Shown here: positions 38,281 to 47,517 of the stretch, one piece after another
Numbering within the stretch: position 1 is the stretch's first letter
How the letters are laid out: every line of letters starts with the position of its first letter
Origin: Paraglaciecola sp.
GTDB taxonomy: Bacteria; Pseudomonadota; Gammaproteobacteria; Enterobacterales; Alteromonadaceae
NCBI RefSeq assembly: GCF_030730205.1
Contig: NZ_JANQVQ010000288.1
Span: 1 to 60,200, forward strand
Reading direction: 5' to 3'
Length of the DNA: 60,200 nt
Notes under the pieces: generated by a model
What the model saw: only the letters and a program-made list of their open reading frames with translations
What the model was told of the DNA's origin: nothing
The model's database searches: none
Made by a program: the position numbers and the translations under genes

Positions 38281-38722
38281 TAATACCAGTTTATGCAACC
38301 CGGCTCACAAACAATGCGGTGCTATCAACTGAAACAGTAACGCAAACCAGTTTTGGTTAGAATTTACAGTACAGTAGCACAAAATGTCAGGCAAATTTAG
38401 ATTAAGGGCTTGATGATTAGAATAGGCTCACGAAAGCGAAATTTCCGGCTAAAAGCGGATAATCCTCATAAAAACAAGTGCAGCGAACTTTATATAGACA
38501 AGTGACAAAGCCTTATCCTCCATCAAAAAATAAACATTTTTTATTTGAGAAAAAATCATTGTTTTCAACAATTTAGCATTGTATATATTGAAGTTGCTAA
38601 AATAATTTTTAGTAACAGGTAGCATAATAAATCGACTAATCACGTTGTATCTTTCAGGTTAATCTCTGGCGATTCAGCAGTGGATAGATTGAATAAAAAA
38701 CACAAAAAATTCGGAAGCATAC
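38281..38722. other. Non-coding gap before the first TonB receptor
   Basis: AT-rich, with no credible gene. It should hold the promoter of the receptor; I see no clear Fur box. GGAAGC just before the receptor ATG is a plausible ribosome site. Confidence 0.6.
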
Positions 38723-41302
38723 ATGAAAACTAAACTGTCCTCTTTAACGAAAAACATTCGTTTCATCATAGCGACATCTGCGGCACTTGGTGCAACAGCG
38801 GTTGGCTCGGTAAACGCGCAAGAAACACCACAAGCAGAAGCCAACGTTGAAAAAATTGCAGTCGTGGGCTCAAGAGGTGCACCTCGTTCAGTTCAAGACT
38901 CACCCGTACCGGTCGACATTATTGGCGGCGATGAACTTAATAAAGCAGGTTCAGCAGATATGCTGGATTTATTGGTTGGCGCCATTCCATCCTTTAGCGC
39001 TCGCTTACAACCTATCTCAGACGCGGCAACCTTAATTCGCCCAGTCAATTTGCGTGGTCTACCATCAGACAGCACTTTAGTGCTTGTTAACGGTAAACGA
39101 CGTCACCGTGCATCGGTCATCGCCTTTCAAGGTGGTGGTGTAAATGACGGTGCTCAAGGTCCTGATATTTCTGTTATTCCTAGCATCGCAATTAAACAAG
39201 TAGAAGTGTTACGTGACGGTGCGGCTGCACAATACGGCTCTGACGCGATTGCCGGTGTGATGAATTTTGTTTTAAAAGATGCCGCTGAAGGTGGCTCATT
39301 TGAAGTTAAACACGGCGAATATTACGAGGGTGATGGGGGTACAACAACCTATGCGGGTAACCTTGGTTTACCCTTTACCAAAGACGGTTTCGCCAATTTA
39401 AGTTTTCAGCTAAAAAATGCTGACGCAACAAGCCGTAGCGTGCAACGCCCTGATGCAGCTGGCCTTATTGCAGGCGGCAATACTTCAGTTCAAGATCCTG
39501 CTCAAATTTGGGGTAACCCTGAAATAAAAGACGACATCACTGTGTTCGGTAATGTGGGCTTAGATTTGGGCGATGACAAAGAATTTTACATGTTTGGTAA
39601 CTATTCGGAGCGCGATGTAACAGGTGGTTTTTATTACCGTAACCCCCATAATCGTGGTCAGGTTTATTCAGCAGATGGCGGTGCCACTTTGCTAGTCGGC
39701 GATGTAGGCCAATCACAGGGGCTTGCACGTACGTGTGCAGAAGTACCTGCAAATGTACCCAATGTATTAGTGACCGATGAATACCAAGCGATGGTAGCAG
39801 ATCCAAACTGTTTCTCCATGAACCAAATTTTCCCTGGCGGTTACACACCGGCTTTTGGCGGTAATATTGTTGATACATCACTTGCCATTGGTACAAAGGG
39901 AGAAATAAAAAGCGGTATGTTGGCTGAGGTCATGTATGACATCAGCGGTTCGGTTGGTCGCAGTGAATCTGCATTTAACCTAAAAAACACCCTAAATCCG
40001 TCGTTAGGATTAGCAACGCCTACCGAATTCGATACGGGCAAATACATCCAATTAGAAAAGATGTTTAACCTAGACTTAGTTAAATCAGTCGATGCGGGTT
40101 TATATGAGCCTTTGAGCGTCGCGGGTGGTTTAGAATGGCGTGAAGAGTCTTTCGAAATCATCGCGGGTGAACAGTCTTCTTGGGAAGCTGGCCCTTATGC
40201 TGACCAAGGCTTCAACATTGGCTCTCATGGTTTCAAAGGTTTTGGTCCTGAAAGTGCTGGCGTGAATACTCGACGCAGCGTGGCTGCATATGTCGATGTA
40301 GAAGCTCCACTAACGGAAGATTTGCTTTTAGGCGCAGCTATTCGCTATGAAGATTTTACCACCTTTGGTGATACCACTAACTACAAACTGACGTTCCAAT
40401 ACAGCGTTTCTGAAGACTTTTCATTACGCGGTTCGACAAGCACAGGTTTCCGAGCGCCCACCGTTGGACAAGCCAATGTTGTGAACACGCAAACATCAAT
40501 TGTTGGTGGTGATCTTATCCAAAGTTTCTTAGCACCCCCTACGGATCCCTTGTCCTCGTTTTATGGCGGTAAAGAGTTAACACCAGAAGACTCAACCAGC
40601 TATGCGCTTGGTGCGGTTTATCAACAAGGTGATTTATTCCTCAGCGTTGACTATTACAACATAGAAGTAGAAGACCGTATTGCTCAATCAAGCCAAATTG
40701 ACGTGCAAGCTGATGACTATGACCAACTTCGTGCCCTTGGTGTAGAAAATCCTGAGCTTATTTCAGCAGTGACTTACTTTGCTAACGACTTTGATACCAC
40801 AACTCAAGGCGTTGATGTGGTAGTGAGCTACAAGGCTGAAATATTTGATAGCAGTGATACTAACTTCAATCTTGCTTACAACTGGAATAAAACCGAAGTA
40901 GACAAGTTCAACCCTGCTACTACATCAGTGGGCAAAATTCGTCGTTTAGAAGAAGGCCAGCCTGAGCATAGAGCCACCTTCACCATCTCACAAAACTGGG
41001 ATAATGTGAGTGCCTTTATCCGTGCTAACTACTTTGGTGAATACTTTGCAGTGCATGCTGATGATGCTGAACCAGGCGGCTGGAACGAAATGGCTGATTC
41101 TGCGTTCACTATCGATGCAGAAGTGAGTTATTTTGTAACTGACCAAATAACCCTTTCTGCCGGAGCCACTAACTTGTTCGATCAAAAAGCACAAAAACTT
41201 AACGCAGATTCTTATGCTGCAGTGGGTGGCGTGTATTACGAAAGTGGTCCATTTGATTACAATGGTGGATTTTACTACGTTAAAGCAAGTTACAGCTTCT
41301 AA
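38723..41302 (+). CDS. TonB-dependent outer-membrane receptor (no signalling domain)
   Basis: An 859-residue receptor. Signal peptide to about residue 37 (GSVNAQ), TonB-box-like EKIAVVG, plug domain (DSPVPVDIIGGDELNKAGSA, VLVNGKRRHRASV, VEVLRDGAAAQYGSDAIAGV), then a 22-stranded barrel ending in an aromatic (YYVKASYSF). It imports an unknown ligand across the outer membrane using TonB energy. It lacks the STN domain and is clearly paralogous to the receptor starting at 43191, with near-identical plug motifs. It precedes an ECF sigma and FecR but is separated from them by a strong terminator. Confidence 0.92.
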   Translation: MKTKLSSLTKNIRFIIATSAALGATAVGSVNAQETPQAEANVEKIAVVGSRGAPRSVQDSPVPVDIIGGDELNKAGSADMLDLLVGAIPSFSARLQPISDAATLIRPVNLRGLPSDSTLVLVNGKRRHRASVIAFQGGGVNDGAQGPDISVIPSIAIKQVEVLRDGAAAQYGSDAIAGVMNFVLKDAAEGGSFEVKHGEYYEGDGGTTTYAGNLGLPFTKDGFANLSFQLKNADATSRSVQRPDAAGLIAGGNTSVQDPAQIWGNPEIKDDITVFGNVGLDLGDDKEFYMFGNYSERDVTGGFYYRNPHNRGQVYSADGGATLLVGDVGQSQGLARTCAEVPANVPNVLVTDEYQAMVADPNCFSMNQIFPGGYTPAFGGNIVDTSLAIGTKGEIKSGMLAEVMYDISGSVGRSESAFNLKNTLNPSLGLATPTEFDTGKYIQLEKMFNLDLVKSVDAGLYEPLSVAGGLEWREESFEIIAGEQSSWEAGPYADQGFNIGSHGFKGFGPESAGVNTRRSVAAYVDVEAPLTEDLLLGAAIRYEDFTTFGDTTNYKLTFQYSVSEDFSLRGSTSTGFRAPTVGQANVVNTQTSIVGGDLIQSFLAPPTDPLSSFYGGKELTPEDSTSYALGAVYQQGDLFLSVDYYNIEVEDRIAQSSQIDVQADDYDQLRALGVENPELISAVTYFANDFDTTTQGVDVVVSYKAEIFDSSDTNFNLAYNWNKTEVDKFNPATTSVGKIRRLEEGQPEHRATFTISQNWDNVSAFIRANYFGEYFAVHADDAEPGGWNEMADSAFTIDAEVSYFVTDQITLSAGATNLFDQKAQKLNADSYAAVGGVYYESGPFDYNGGFYYVKASYSF

Positions 41303-41319
41303 GCTACAGTAGACAATAT

Positions 41320-41363
41320 GCCTAGCCTTGAATTGTTTACAAGGCTAGGCCATTTTGTTTTTT
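41320..41363 (+). terminator. Terminator after the first TonB receptor
   Basis: An 11-bp perfect stem GCCTAGCCTTG/CAAGGCTAGGC around a 9-base loop, followed by ATTTTGT7. Confidence 0.9.
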
Positions 41364-41461
41364 TGCAAACAACCTGCTTAACTAGCAATTTATCGCATAC
41401 AAAGGGATAATGTCGCGGAAATAGAATCCAACGCACTCATAGGCCAACCTGCAGCACTAAC

Positions 41462-42025
41462 ATGTCAAACCTTGAAGCAACCTACCTGCGATGTCGCACT
41501 CAATTAGAAAGAATGATCGGACGCATCGTGAAACGGGACGACATCGAAGATATCGTGCAAGAAACCTTCATCAAAAGTTACGAAGCAGAATTGCAAAACG
41601 AAATTACCTTTGAACGCACTTATATGTTCAGAACAGCGAGAAACCTAGCGCTCAACCACGTATCAAGAGCCAGTGAAAAACACAATCAATCCTTAGACGA
41701 TGTTGAAACCTTACCCTCAAGTTTAACCAGTCAAAGCTTAGAAAAACAAATCGAAAGTAAACAACGTTTTCTTGATTTTTACCGTGCAACCGACAACTTA
41801 TCGCCAGAAGTAAAGCGGGTCTTTTTGATGAAAAAAGTGTACGGCATGAGCCAAAAGGACATTGCCCAACATTGTTCACTCAGCGAAAGCACCGTTGAGA
41901 AACATGTGGCAAAAGGACTATTGCAATGTTCCTTGTATCTACAAAGCCTAAATGAACCTACAAAACAACAGACAGGCACAGAAACAACAAAAAAGATGCC
42001 TCAATATCTGCGAAGAAGTAAATGA
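41462..42025 (+). CDS. FecI-type ECF sigma factor
   Basis: A 187-residue sigma-70-family factor. Region 2 has RMIGRIVKRDDIEDIVQETF and TYMFRTARNLALNHV; region 4 has MSQKDIAQHCSLSESTVEKH. A short basic tail (TTKKMPQYLRRSK) follows. In cell-surface signalling the sigma is controlled by the FecR anti-sigma encoded next, with a 4-base ATGA overlap here. Its target is most likely one or both flanking receptors. No strong ribosome site is visible before the ATG. Confidence 0.92.
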   Translation: MSNLEATYLRCRTQLERMIGRIVKRDDIEDIVQETFIKSYEAELQNEITFERTYMFRTARNLALNHVSRASEKHNQSLDDVETLPSSLTSQSLEKQIESKQRFLDFYRATDNLSPEVKRVFLMKKVYGMSQKDIAQHCSLSESTVEKHVAKGLLQCSLYLQSLNEPTKQQTGTETTKKMPQYLRRSK

Positions 42026-43068
42026 CCAACATTAAAACATTTAACAGTAAAGAAACCATTCAGCAGCAAGCAAGTGAATGGATCAGCCGAATCGACCGTG
42101 GCCTTCGCGCTGATGAACACAAAGCCTTTAAAAACTGGGTAAATAGCAGTGAGTCTCATCGACAAATTTTATTCGACATGGCCCAAACCTGGGACGACAT
42201 GAGTGCCTTAAATGAACTTAAAGATTTGATGCCACTGAATAAATTAGCGGCGGGGCCACAAAAGCCATATCGCTCACCCCGCTTAGCCTTAGCTGCTAGC
42301 GTGGCTTTTGTGATGTTTTCTGTGTTGAGCTTTTTAATGTTTAAGCCATCTCAATTGAACGGCAACGACGCCCTAGCACACCAACTGATGACCCATGTAG
42401 GAGAACAAAAACCCGTTACCTTAGATGATGGCTCGGTCGTGTATTTAAATACCAATTCTGAACTTAGTGTTCATTTTACTGAGCAAACACGCCACATTAC
42501 TTTAATAAGAGGCGAAGCCTTATTTGAAGTTGCTCATGATACCGCGCGACCCTTTATTGTATCTGCAGCAGGTAATACTGTAACCGCAGTAGGCACCGCA
42601 TTTAATATGCAACTGCTCGACGAACAACGCTTTGAATTATTGGTCACCGAAGGCAAAGTCTTACTCAAAAATGAAATGACCAGCCATGCAGATGCTTCCG
42701 ATGAAGTACTTGACCCACTTGCAACACAACATGGCGGTTTACTGCTAGTGGCTGGGCAAAAAGCCTTAGTGGCTGAAAACTCAGCCCAAGAGCATGACTT
42801 GAGTATCGAACAAATCCAAAATGAGCTTGCTTGGCGACAAGGTATTGTGGTTTTTCATGGTGAACCACTGGTCAAAGCCTTAAATGAAATTAGTCGCTAC
42901 ATGCCAGTAAACTTTAATTTTGATAATGAAAAATTGAAAGAGAAACGCGTTGCCGGTTACTTCAAAGCGGGCGATCTTGATGGTTTACTTGCTGCATTAA
43001 ACAATAATTTCAACATTCAATATAAAAAAGTAAACGACAACACTATCTTATTGTTCTCCGATATTTAA
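42022..43068 (+). CDS. FecR family anti-sigma/signal transducer
   Basis: A 348-residue inner-membrane protein. Cytoplasmic N-terminus (EWISRIDRGLRADEHKAFKN, DUF4880-type) binds the sigma; one membrane helix (LALAASVAFVMFSVLSFLMF) crosses; the periplasmic FecR domain (VTLDDGSVVYLNTNSELSVH, RGEALFEVAHDTARPFIVSA) follows, then a C-terminal domain (PVNFNFDNEKLKEKRVAGYF) that contacts the receptor's STN domain in this family. It relays ligand occupancy of the outer-membrane receptor to the sigma factor. Its start overlaps the sigma stop. Confidence 0.92.
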   Translation: MTNIKTFNSKETIQQQASEWISRIDRGLRADEHKAFKNWVNSSESHRQILFDMAQTWDDMSALNELKDLMPLNKLAAGPQKPYRSPRLALAASVAFVMFSVLSFLMFKPSQLNGNDALAHQLMTHVGEQKPVTLDDGSVVYLNTNSELSVHFTEQTRHITLIRGEALFEVAHDTARPFIVSAAGNTVTAVGTAFNMQLLDEQRFELLVTEGKVLLKNEMTSHADASDEVLDPLATQHGGLLLVAGQKALVAENSAQEHDLSIEQIQNELAWRQGIVVFHGEPLVKALNEISRYMPVNFNFDNEKLKEKRVAGYFKAGDLDGLLAALNNNFNIQYKKVNDNTILLFSDI

Positions 43069-43090
43069 TATTTCTATCCGCAAAAACTAG

Positions 43091-43121
43091 GCATCAAGAG
43101 TCATGTTATCACTCTTGATGC
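43091..43121 (+). terminator. Hairpin between fecR and the second receptor
   Basis: A perfect 11-bp stem GCATCAAGAGT/ACTCTTGATGC with a 9-base loop. The T-run after it is weak, so it may attenuate rather than fully stop transcription into the receptor gene. Confidence 0.6.
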
Positions 43122-43190
43122 ATCTTCTAAATTTAACGAAGCGTGCTAAACTGCCAAAATCGCTGCAATTAAATTTCATTATTATTCGAT

Positions 43191-46055
43191 ATGCGCCATG
43201 TTTTCTACATACTGTTGTTGTTTTCATCTTATGTATCTGCAGAAGGCGTTTATCAATTTAACATCCCTGCACAGCAAGCAGACAAAGCGCTAACCTTATT
43301 TGCAAAACAAGCAAACACCACATTATTGTTTCCCATCGACATCGCCGAACTAGAAACAGCCAATAGCGTAGTGGGTGAATACAGTTTAACCATCGGTATC
43401 GTTAAATTACTCGAAGGTACGGGCTTATACCCCGTCAAAGAGCAAGACGGTAGTTTCAGCGTTAAGCCTATTCGTTTTGTAGAAGTGCAAACTAAAGAGT
43501 CAGCGCAAAGCGTTCAACAAACTGAATTTGTTGATACACAAAGTATTGAAACGATTGCCATTTTAGGCAGTCGCTCGTCGGCTCGATCCATCATTGACTC
43601 AGCCGTTCCTTTGGATATTTTAAATGTTGAAAAATTGACTCGGCAAGGCTCTACTGATATCAATTCAATGCTCGCCGCCCTTGTGCCGTCATTCAATGTC
43701 AACGACCAACCGATAAACGACGCATCAACATTAGTCCGCCCCTCTAATTTAAGAGGCATGGCTTCTGATCACACGCTTGTGCTGATTAACGGTAAACGAA
43801 GGCATCGCTCAGCAGCAATTACTTTTTTAGGAGGCGCCTTATCTGACGGTGCACAAGGCGTAGATTTATCAACAATTCCGGTCTCATCAATCAAACAAGT
43901 CGAAATTTTGCGCGATGGAGCGGCCGCACAATATGGCTCAGATGCAATCGCAGGGGTCATTAACTTTGAATTAAACGACAGTGATGCAGGTGGTCGGTTT
44001 GAGGCGCGTATTGGGTCTTACGGCCAAGGCGATGGTGAATTACTGCAATTGTTAGGAGACGTAGGCTTTTCATTAAACGACAAAGGGTTTGCACATATCA
44101 GTGCTGAATATAAACAGCAAGAAGCCACCTCTAATAGTGTACAACGCTCTGATGCCGCTGCGCTTATTAATGCAGGTAATACAGCAGTTAACACACCAGC
44201 CCAACAATGGGGCATTCCTACCTTGCATTACGATGCCAAATTTGCGGCAAACGTAGGCTATCAGCTTGATGAAAAAGAACTGTATCTTTTTACCAATACC
44301 TCTGAGCGGCGCATAGAGGGTGGCTTTTATTTTCGTAATCCACAAACTCGTCAGGGCGTGTTTGAAAGTGAGCCAGACAGCAGTGGCATGCATCAATTGC
44401 TCGTTGCTGATTTAGATGGACTGGGACAGGGTATTAGCTGCCCTATTATTTATTTAGCGGATGATAACGTACTTGATGATGCAAATTATGGCTTAATTGC
44501 CGATAACACAACAGCCGTCGGCGCGAATTGCTTTGCTTTTAATGAGATATATCCTGGCGGGTTTACGCCTCAGTTTGGCGGTACGGTGCGAGATGGCGCG
44601 ATGGTAGCCGGCCTAAAAGGGCAAACAACAAATAATTGGAACTATGATCTCAGTGCTGGTTTAGGCTATTCAGAAATTTCCTATCATATTAGCCAAACGG
44701 TTAACCCCTCATTGGGTATTTACTCGCCTAGCGAATTTTCCCCCGGCACGGCCACACAATACGAACGCACTCTTAATTTTGATGTATTTAAGCCTTATGA
44801 GCTCAATGACGATGCCGTGTTAACGATTGCCGCTGGCTTAGAGTGGCGCCGTGAAAGATATAGACAAAAAGTCGGAGATTTAGCCTCTTATCAAATTGGT
44901 CAATTTGCTTACGACCCCGCTACTGGTTTGTCGCAAGGATTCAGTGCTGGCTCCAATGGCTTTCCTGGCTATAGCCCTAAATCTGCAGGAAGCTGGCAAC
45001 GCAGCAACTGGGCCATTTATAGCGACGCAGAACTGAAGTATCAGCAAACTTTGCTCGGTTTGGCCATGCGCTTCGAAGACTTCACTGATTTTGGCACAAC
45101 CTTAGATGGCAAATTCTCGTTGCTTACACCAATTAACGATAGGGTTAAGGTTAGAGGCTCTATTAGTAGTGGCTTTAAAGCCCCAACGGTCGGTCAAAGT
45201 AATGTTGTGAATGTAACAACTGCATTTTCTCCCAAAGGCTTGGAAGATCAGTCAACGCTGCCGCCAACTCACCCTATTTCTGCTCAGTTAGGTGCGCAAC
45301 CTTTAAAAGCTGAAAAATCGATAAATACCAGCTTGGGTTTAGTGAGTCAGCCCACTGAAAATTTATTTATTACCTTGGACTATTTTAGGATCCGCTTAAA
45401 CGACCGAATCAGTACCACATCGCCTTTATATTTAAGTAGTGACGACATAGCCTCGCTTCTGGCTAATGGCATTACAGAAGCGAGCAATTACGGCAGTGCC
45501 AAATTTTTTACTAACGATTTTGATAGCACGACTCAAGGTATAGACCTAGTGATGCATTACGACACCACCTTGTTAGGTGCGCGCAGTCGTGTGGGACTCA
45601 TCTATAATTGGACGGATACCCAAATAGATCGCGTGAACACCTACCCCTTGACTGCAGAAAACGGCGAAATCATTCTTTCTAGTAATTTAACGCCTCAGCG
45701 CATTAAAATGCTGGAAGACAACCTACCCAGCCAACGTGCTAGTGTCACCCTTGAGCAAAGCTTCAAGCAATTCAGTAGTAATTTACAATTGAATTATTAC
45801 GGTGGATATTATGAAGATCATCTCAACGCTGCTGCGGGTTATGATATTGAGGCTGGTTCAGAAATCACCTTAGATGTGGACTTGAGCTACTATTTACATC
45901 GACATTTTCGTCTATCGGTGGGAGCCAAAAATTTGTTTGATGATAGAGCAGATAGCAATCCCTATGCGGATGTTGCAGGCGCTAAATACCCAGCAACAGC
46001 GCCTCAGGGATTGAGCGGCGGCTTCTATTATTTACGTGCAATTTATGAATATTAA
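43191..46055 (+). CDS. TonB-dependent receptor with STN signalling domain (FecA type)
   Basis: A 954-residue transducing receptor. Signal peptide MRHVFYILLLFSSYVSA, then an STN domain (about residues 20-95: FNIPAQQADKALTLFAKQAN, YSLTIGIVKLLEGTGLYPVK), a linker with TonB-box-like ETIAILG, plug (DSAVPLDILNVEKL, VLINGKRRHRSAAI, VEILRDGAAAQYGSDAIAGV) and barrel ending in FYYLRAIYEY. The STN domain is what talks to FecR, so this receptor is the probable sensor for the sigma/FecR pair encoded before it. The ligand is unknown; no siderophore genes are near. Paralogous to the receptor at 38723. Confidence 0.93.
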   Translation: MRHVFYILLLFSSYVSAEGVYQFNIPAQQADKALTLFAKQANTTLLFPIDIAELETANSVVGEYSLTIGIVKLLEGTGLYPVKEQDGSFSVKPIRFVEVQTKESAQSVQQTEFVDTQSIETIAILGSRSSARSIIDSAVPLDILNVEKLTRQGSTDINSMLAALVPSFNVNDQPINDASTLVRPSNLRGMASDHTLVLINGKRRHRSAAITFLGGALSDGAQGVDLSTIPVSSIKQVEILRDGAAAQYGSDAIAGVINFELNDSDAGGRFEARIGSYGQGDGELLQLLGDVGFSLNDKGFAHISAEYKQQEATSNSVQRSDAAALINAGNTAVNTPAQQWGIPTLHYDAKFAANVGYQLDEKELYLFTNTSERRIEGGFYFRNPQTRQGVFESEPDSSGMHQLLVADLDGLGQGISCPIIYLADDNVLDDANYGLIADNTTAVGANCFAFNEIYPGGFTPQFGGTVRDGAMVAGLKGQTTNNWNYDLSAGLGYSEISYHISQTVNPSLGIYSPSEFSPGTATQYERTLNFDVFKPYELNDDAVLTIAAGLEWRRERYRQKVGDLASYQIGQFAYDPATGLSQGFSAGSNGFPGYSPKSAGSWQRSNWAIYSDAELKYQQTLLGLAMRFEDFTDFGTTLDGKFSLLTPINDRVKVRGSISSGFKAPTVGQSNVVNVTTAFSPKGLEDQSTLPPTHPISAQLGAQPLKAEKSINTSLGLVSQPTENLFITLDYFRIRLNDRISTTSPLYLSSDDIASLLANGITEASNYGSAKFFTNDFDSTTQGIDLVMHYDTTLLGARSRVGLIYNWTDTQIDRVNTYPLTAENGEIILSSNLTPQRIKMLEDNLPSQRASVTLEQSFKQFSSNLQLNYYGGYYEDHLNAAAGYDIEAGSEITLDVDLSYYLHRHFRLSVGAKNLFDDRADSNPYADVAGAKYPATAPQGLSGGFYYLRAIYEY

Positions 46056-46122
46056 CCGTGTAACAGACTTAGTGCTTAGGTACACTTTACTTCTTTGTGC
46101 TATCAACTAGGCCACTGACACT

Positions 46123-47517
46123 TTGTTTAAACCACTTCCAGCTACCACTATTGCACTGATTGTTGTGTGCCTTGGTTCCTTTATCGGTCCACTGGGTATG
46201 GCTTCGGTCAATATTGCCATTCCTGATCTGGCAGCAGACTTACATGCAAATGCGAGATTAGTCGGCTGGTTACCCACCATTTTTCTTCTTAGCAATGTGG
46301 CGTTCATGTTGCCTTTTGGAAAATTGGCAGACAATTACGGCCGGAAACGTATTTATACCTATGGTTTGCTTCTAAACGCACTGTCGTCGTTAATGTGTGC
46401 TTGGGCTGACGTGATCGAGTGGGTCTTGTTTTGGCGCTTTGTACAAGGTGCCGCATCGGCGATGATTTTTGGTACCGGGGTGGCAATTCTAAGTTCAGTG
46501 ACCCCTGCCGATAAACGAGGGTTTGCGCTTGGATTAGCGGCCACCTGCGTTTATGTAGGTTTAACGGTGGCACCTGCTATTGGCGGATGGCTGACCGAAT
46601 TATGGGGCTGGCGAGCGGTGTTTTTGTTTCAAGTCCCCTTAGTGTGTTTGTTAATACTCGTGATCAAATTAGGCCTTAAAGGTGAGTGGAAATCAGCACG
46701 CCATTCAAAATTTGATTGGCGTGGCACCAGCATTTTCGCCATTTCCACCAGTGCCCTCGTGTTTGGTCTGAGTTTGCTGCCTAGCGTGTTAGGATTTGGT
46801 TTATTGGCTGTGGCCATTGCAACCATGGTGCTATTCGTGTTTCATCAAAGCCGCCATTCAGAACCTCTAATCAGGGTGCAAATGTTTCGTGAGAGTCGGG
46901 TGTTTTCGATGTCTTTGAGCACATCGTTTTTAATGTACGCCAGTGTTTACCCCCTGTCTTTTTTGCTGAGCTTGTATTTGCAGTATGTAAAAGGGTTTAG
47001 TCCCGCCCATGCTGGTCAAATTATTCTTTTACAGGCTTTTTCTATGGCTATCGTTGCGCCTTTTGCGGGTAAATTCTCTGACCGTGTGCAACCGCGAAAA
47101 ATCGCTTCAGCGGGCTGTGCGATTGTGGCATTAGGCTTTATTATTCTCAGTCAAATCGGGATCAATACCTCAGCCACCTATATTGGCGCCTCATTATTGT
47201 TAATTGGCCTAGGCTTTGGTTTATTTTCTACGCCCAACAATAATGCCATCATGGGCGCGGTCAATAGTCGAGAACTAGGTGTGGCATCTGCCAGTATGAA
47301 TTTATCGCGTACCATCGGAAATCTAGTGGGAATGAGTGTAGTTAATTTGCTCGTTCATTTGTATCTTGGGGATGCGAGACTCACTGAACAACAATATCCT
47401 GCATTGTTGAATACCATCTCATTGTCTTTATACATATCAGTGGGTTGCGTTGTACTGGCTAGTTTTTTCTCTGCTTTTAGGGGACGAGAAACTAAAAGTA
47501 ATCAGCCACAACAATGA
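46123..47517 (+). CDS. MFS drug/multidrug efflux transporter (DHA2-like)
   Basis: A 464-residue membrane transporter with about 14 hydrophobic segments. Motif A-like GKLADNYGRKRIYTYGLLLN after helix 2 and motif C-like APAIGGWLTELWGWRAVF near helix 5 mark the 14-helix EmrB/QacA branch of the major facilitator superfamily. The substrate is unknown. The start is TTG at 46123, needed to include the first helix (TTIALIVVCLGSFIGPLGMA); the first ATG in frame would cut it. Its stop overlaps the methyltransferase start (ATGA), so the two are co-translated. Confidence 0.88.
   Translation: MFKPLPATTIALIVVCLGSFIGPLGMASVNIAIPDLAADLHANARLVGWLPTIFLLSNVAFMLPFGKLADNYGRKRIYTYGLLLNALSSLMCAWADVIEWVLFWRFVQGAASAMIFGTGVAILSSVTPADKRGFALGLAATCVYVGLTVAPAIGGWLTELWGWRAVFLFQVPLVCLLILVIKLGLKGEWKSARHSKFDWRGTSIFAISTSALVFGLSLLPSVLGFGLLAVAIATMVLFVFHQSRHSEPLIRVQMFRESRVFSMSLSTSFLMYASVYPLSFLLSLYLQYVKGFSPAHAGQIILLQAFSMAIVAPFAGKFSDRVQPRKIASAGCAIVALGFIILSQIGINTSATYIGASLLLIGLGFGLFSTPNNNAIMGAVNSRELGVASASMNLSRTIGNLVGMSVVNLLVHLYLGDARLTEQQYPALLNTISLSLYISVGCVVLASFFSAFRGRETKSNQPQQ

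Noticed and set aside
38281-38722. Fur box before the first TonB receptor
   Set aside because: No convincing GATAATGATTATC-like palindrome; iron control cannot be claimed.
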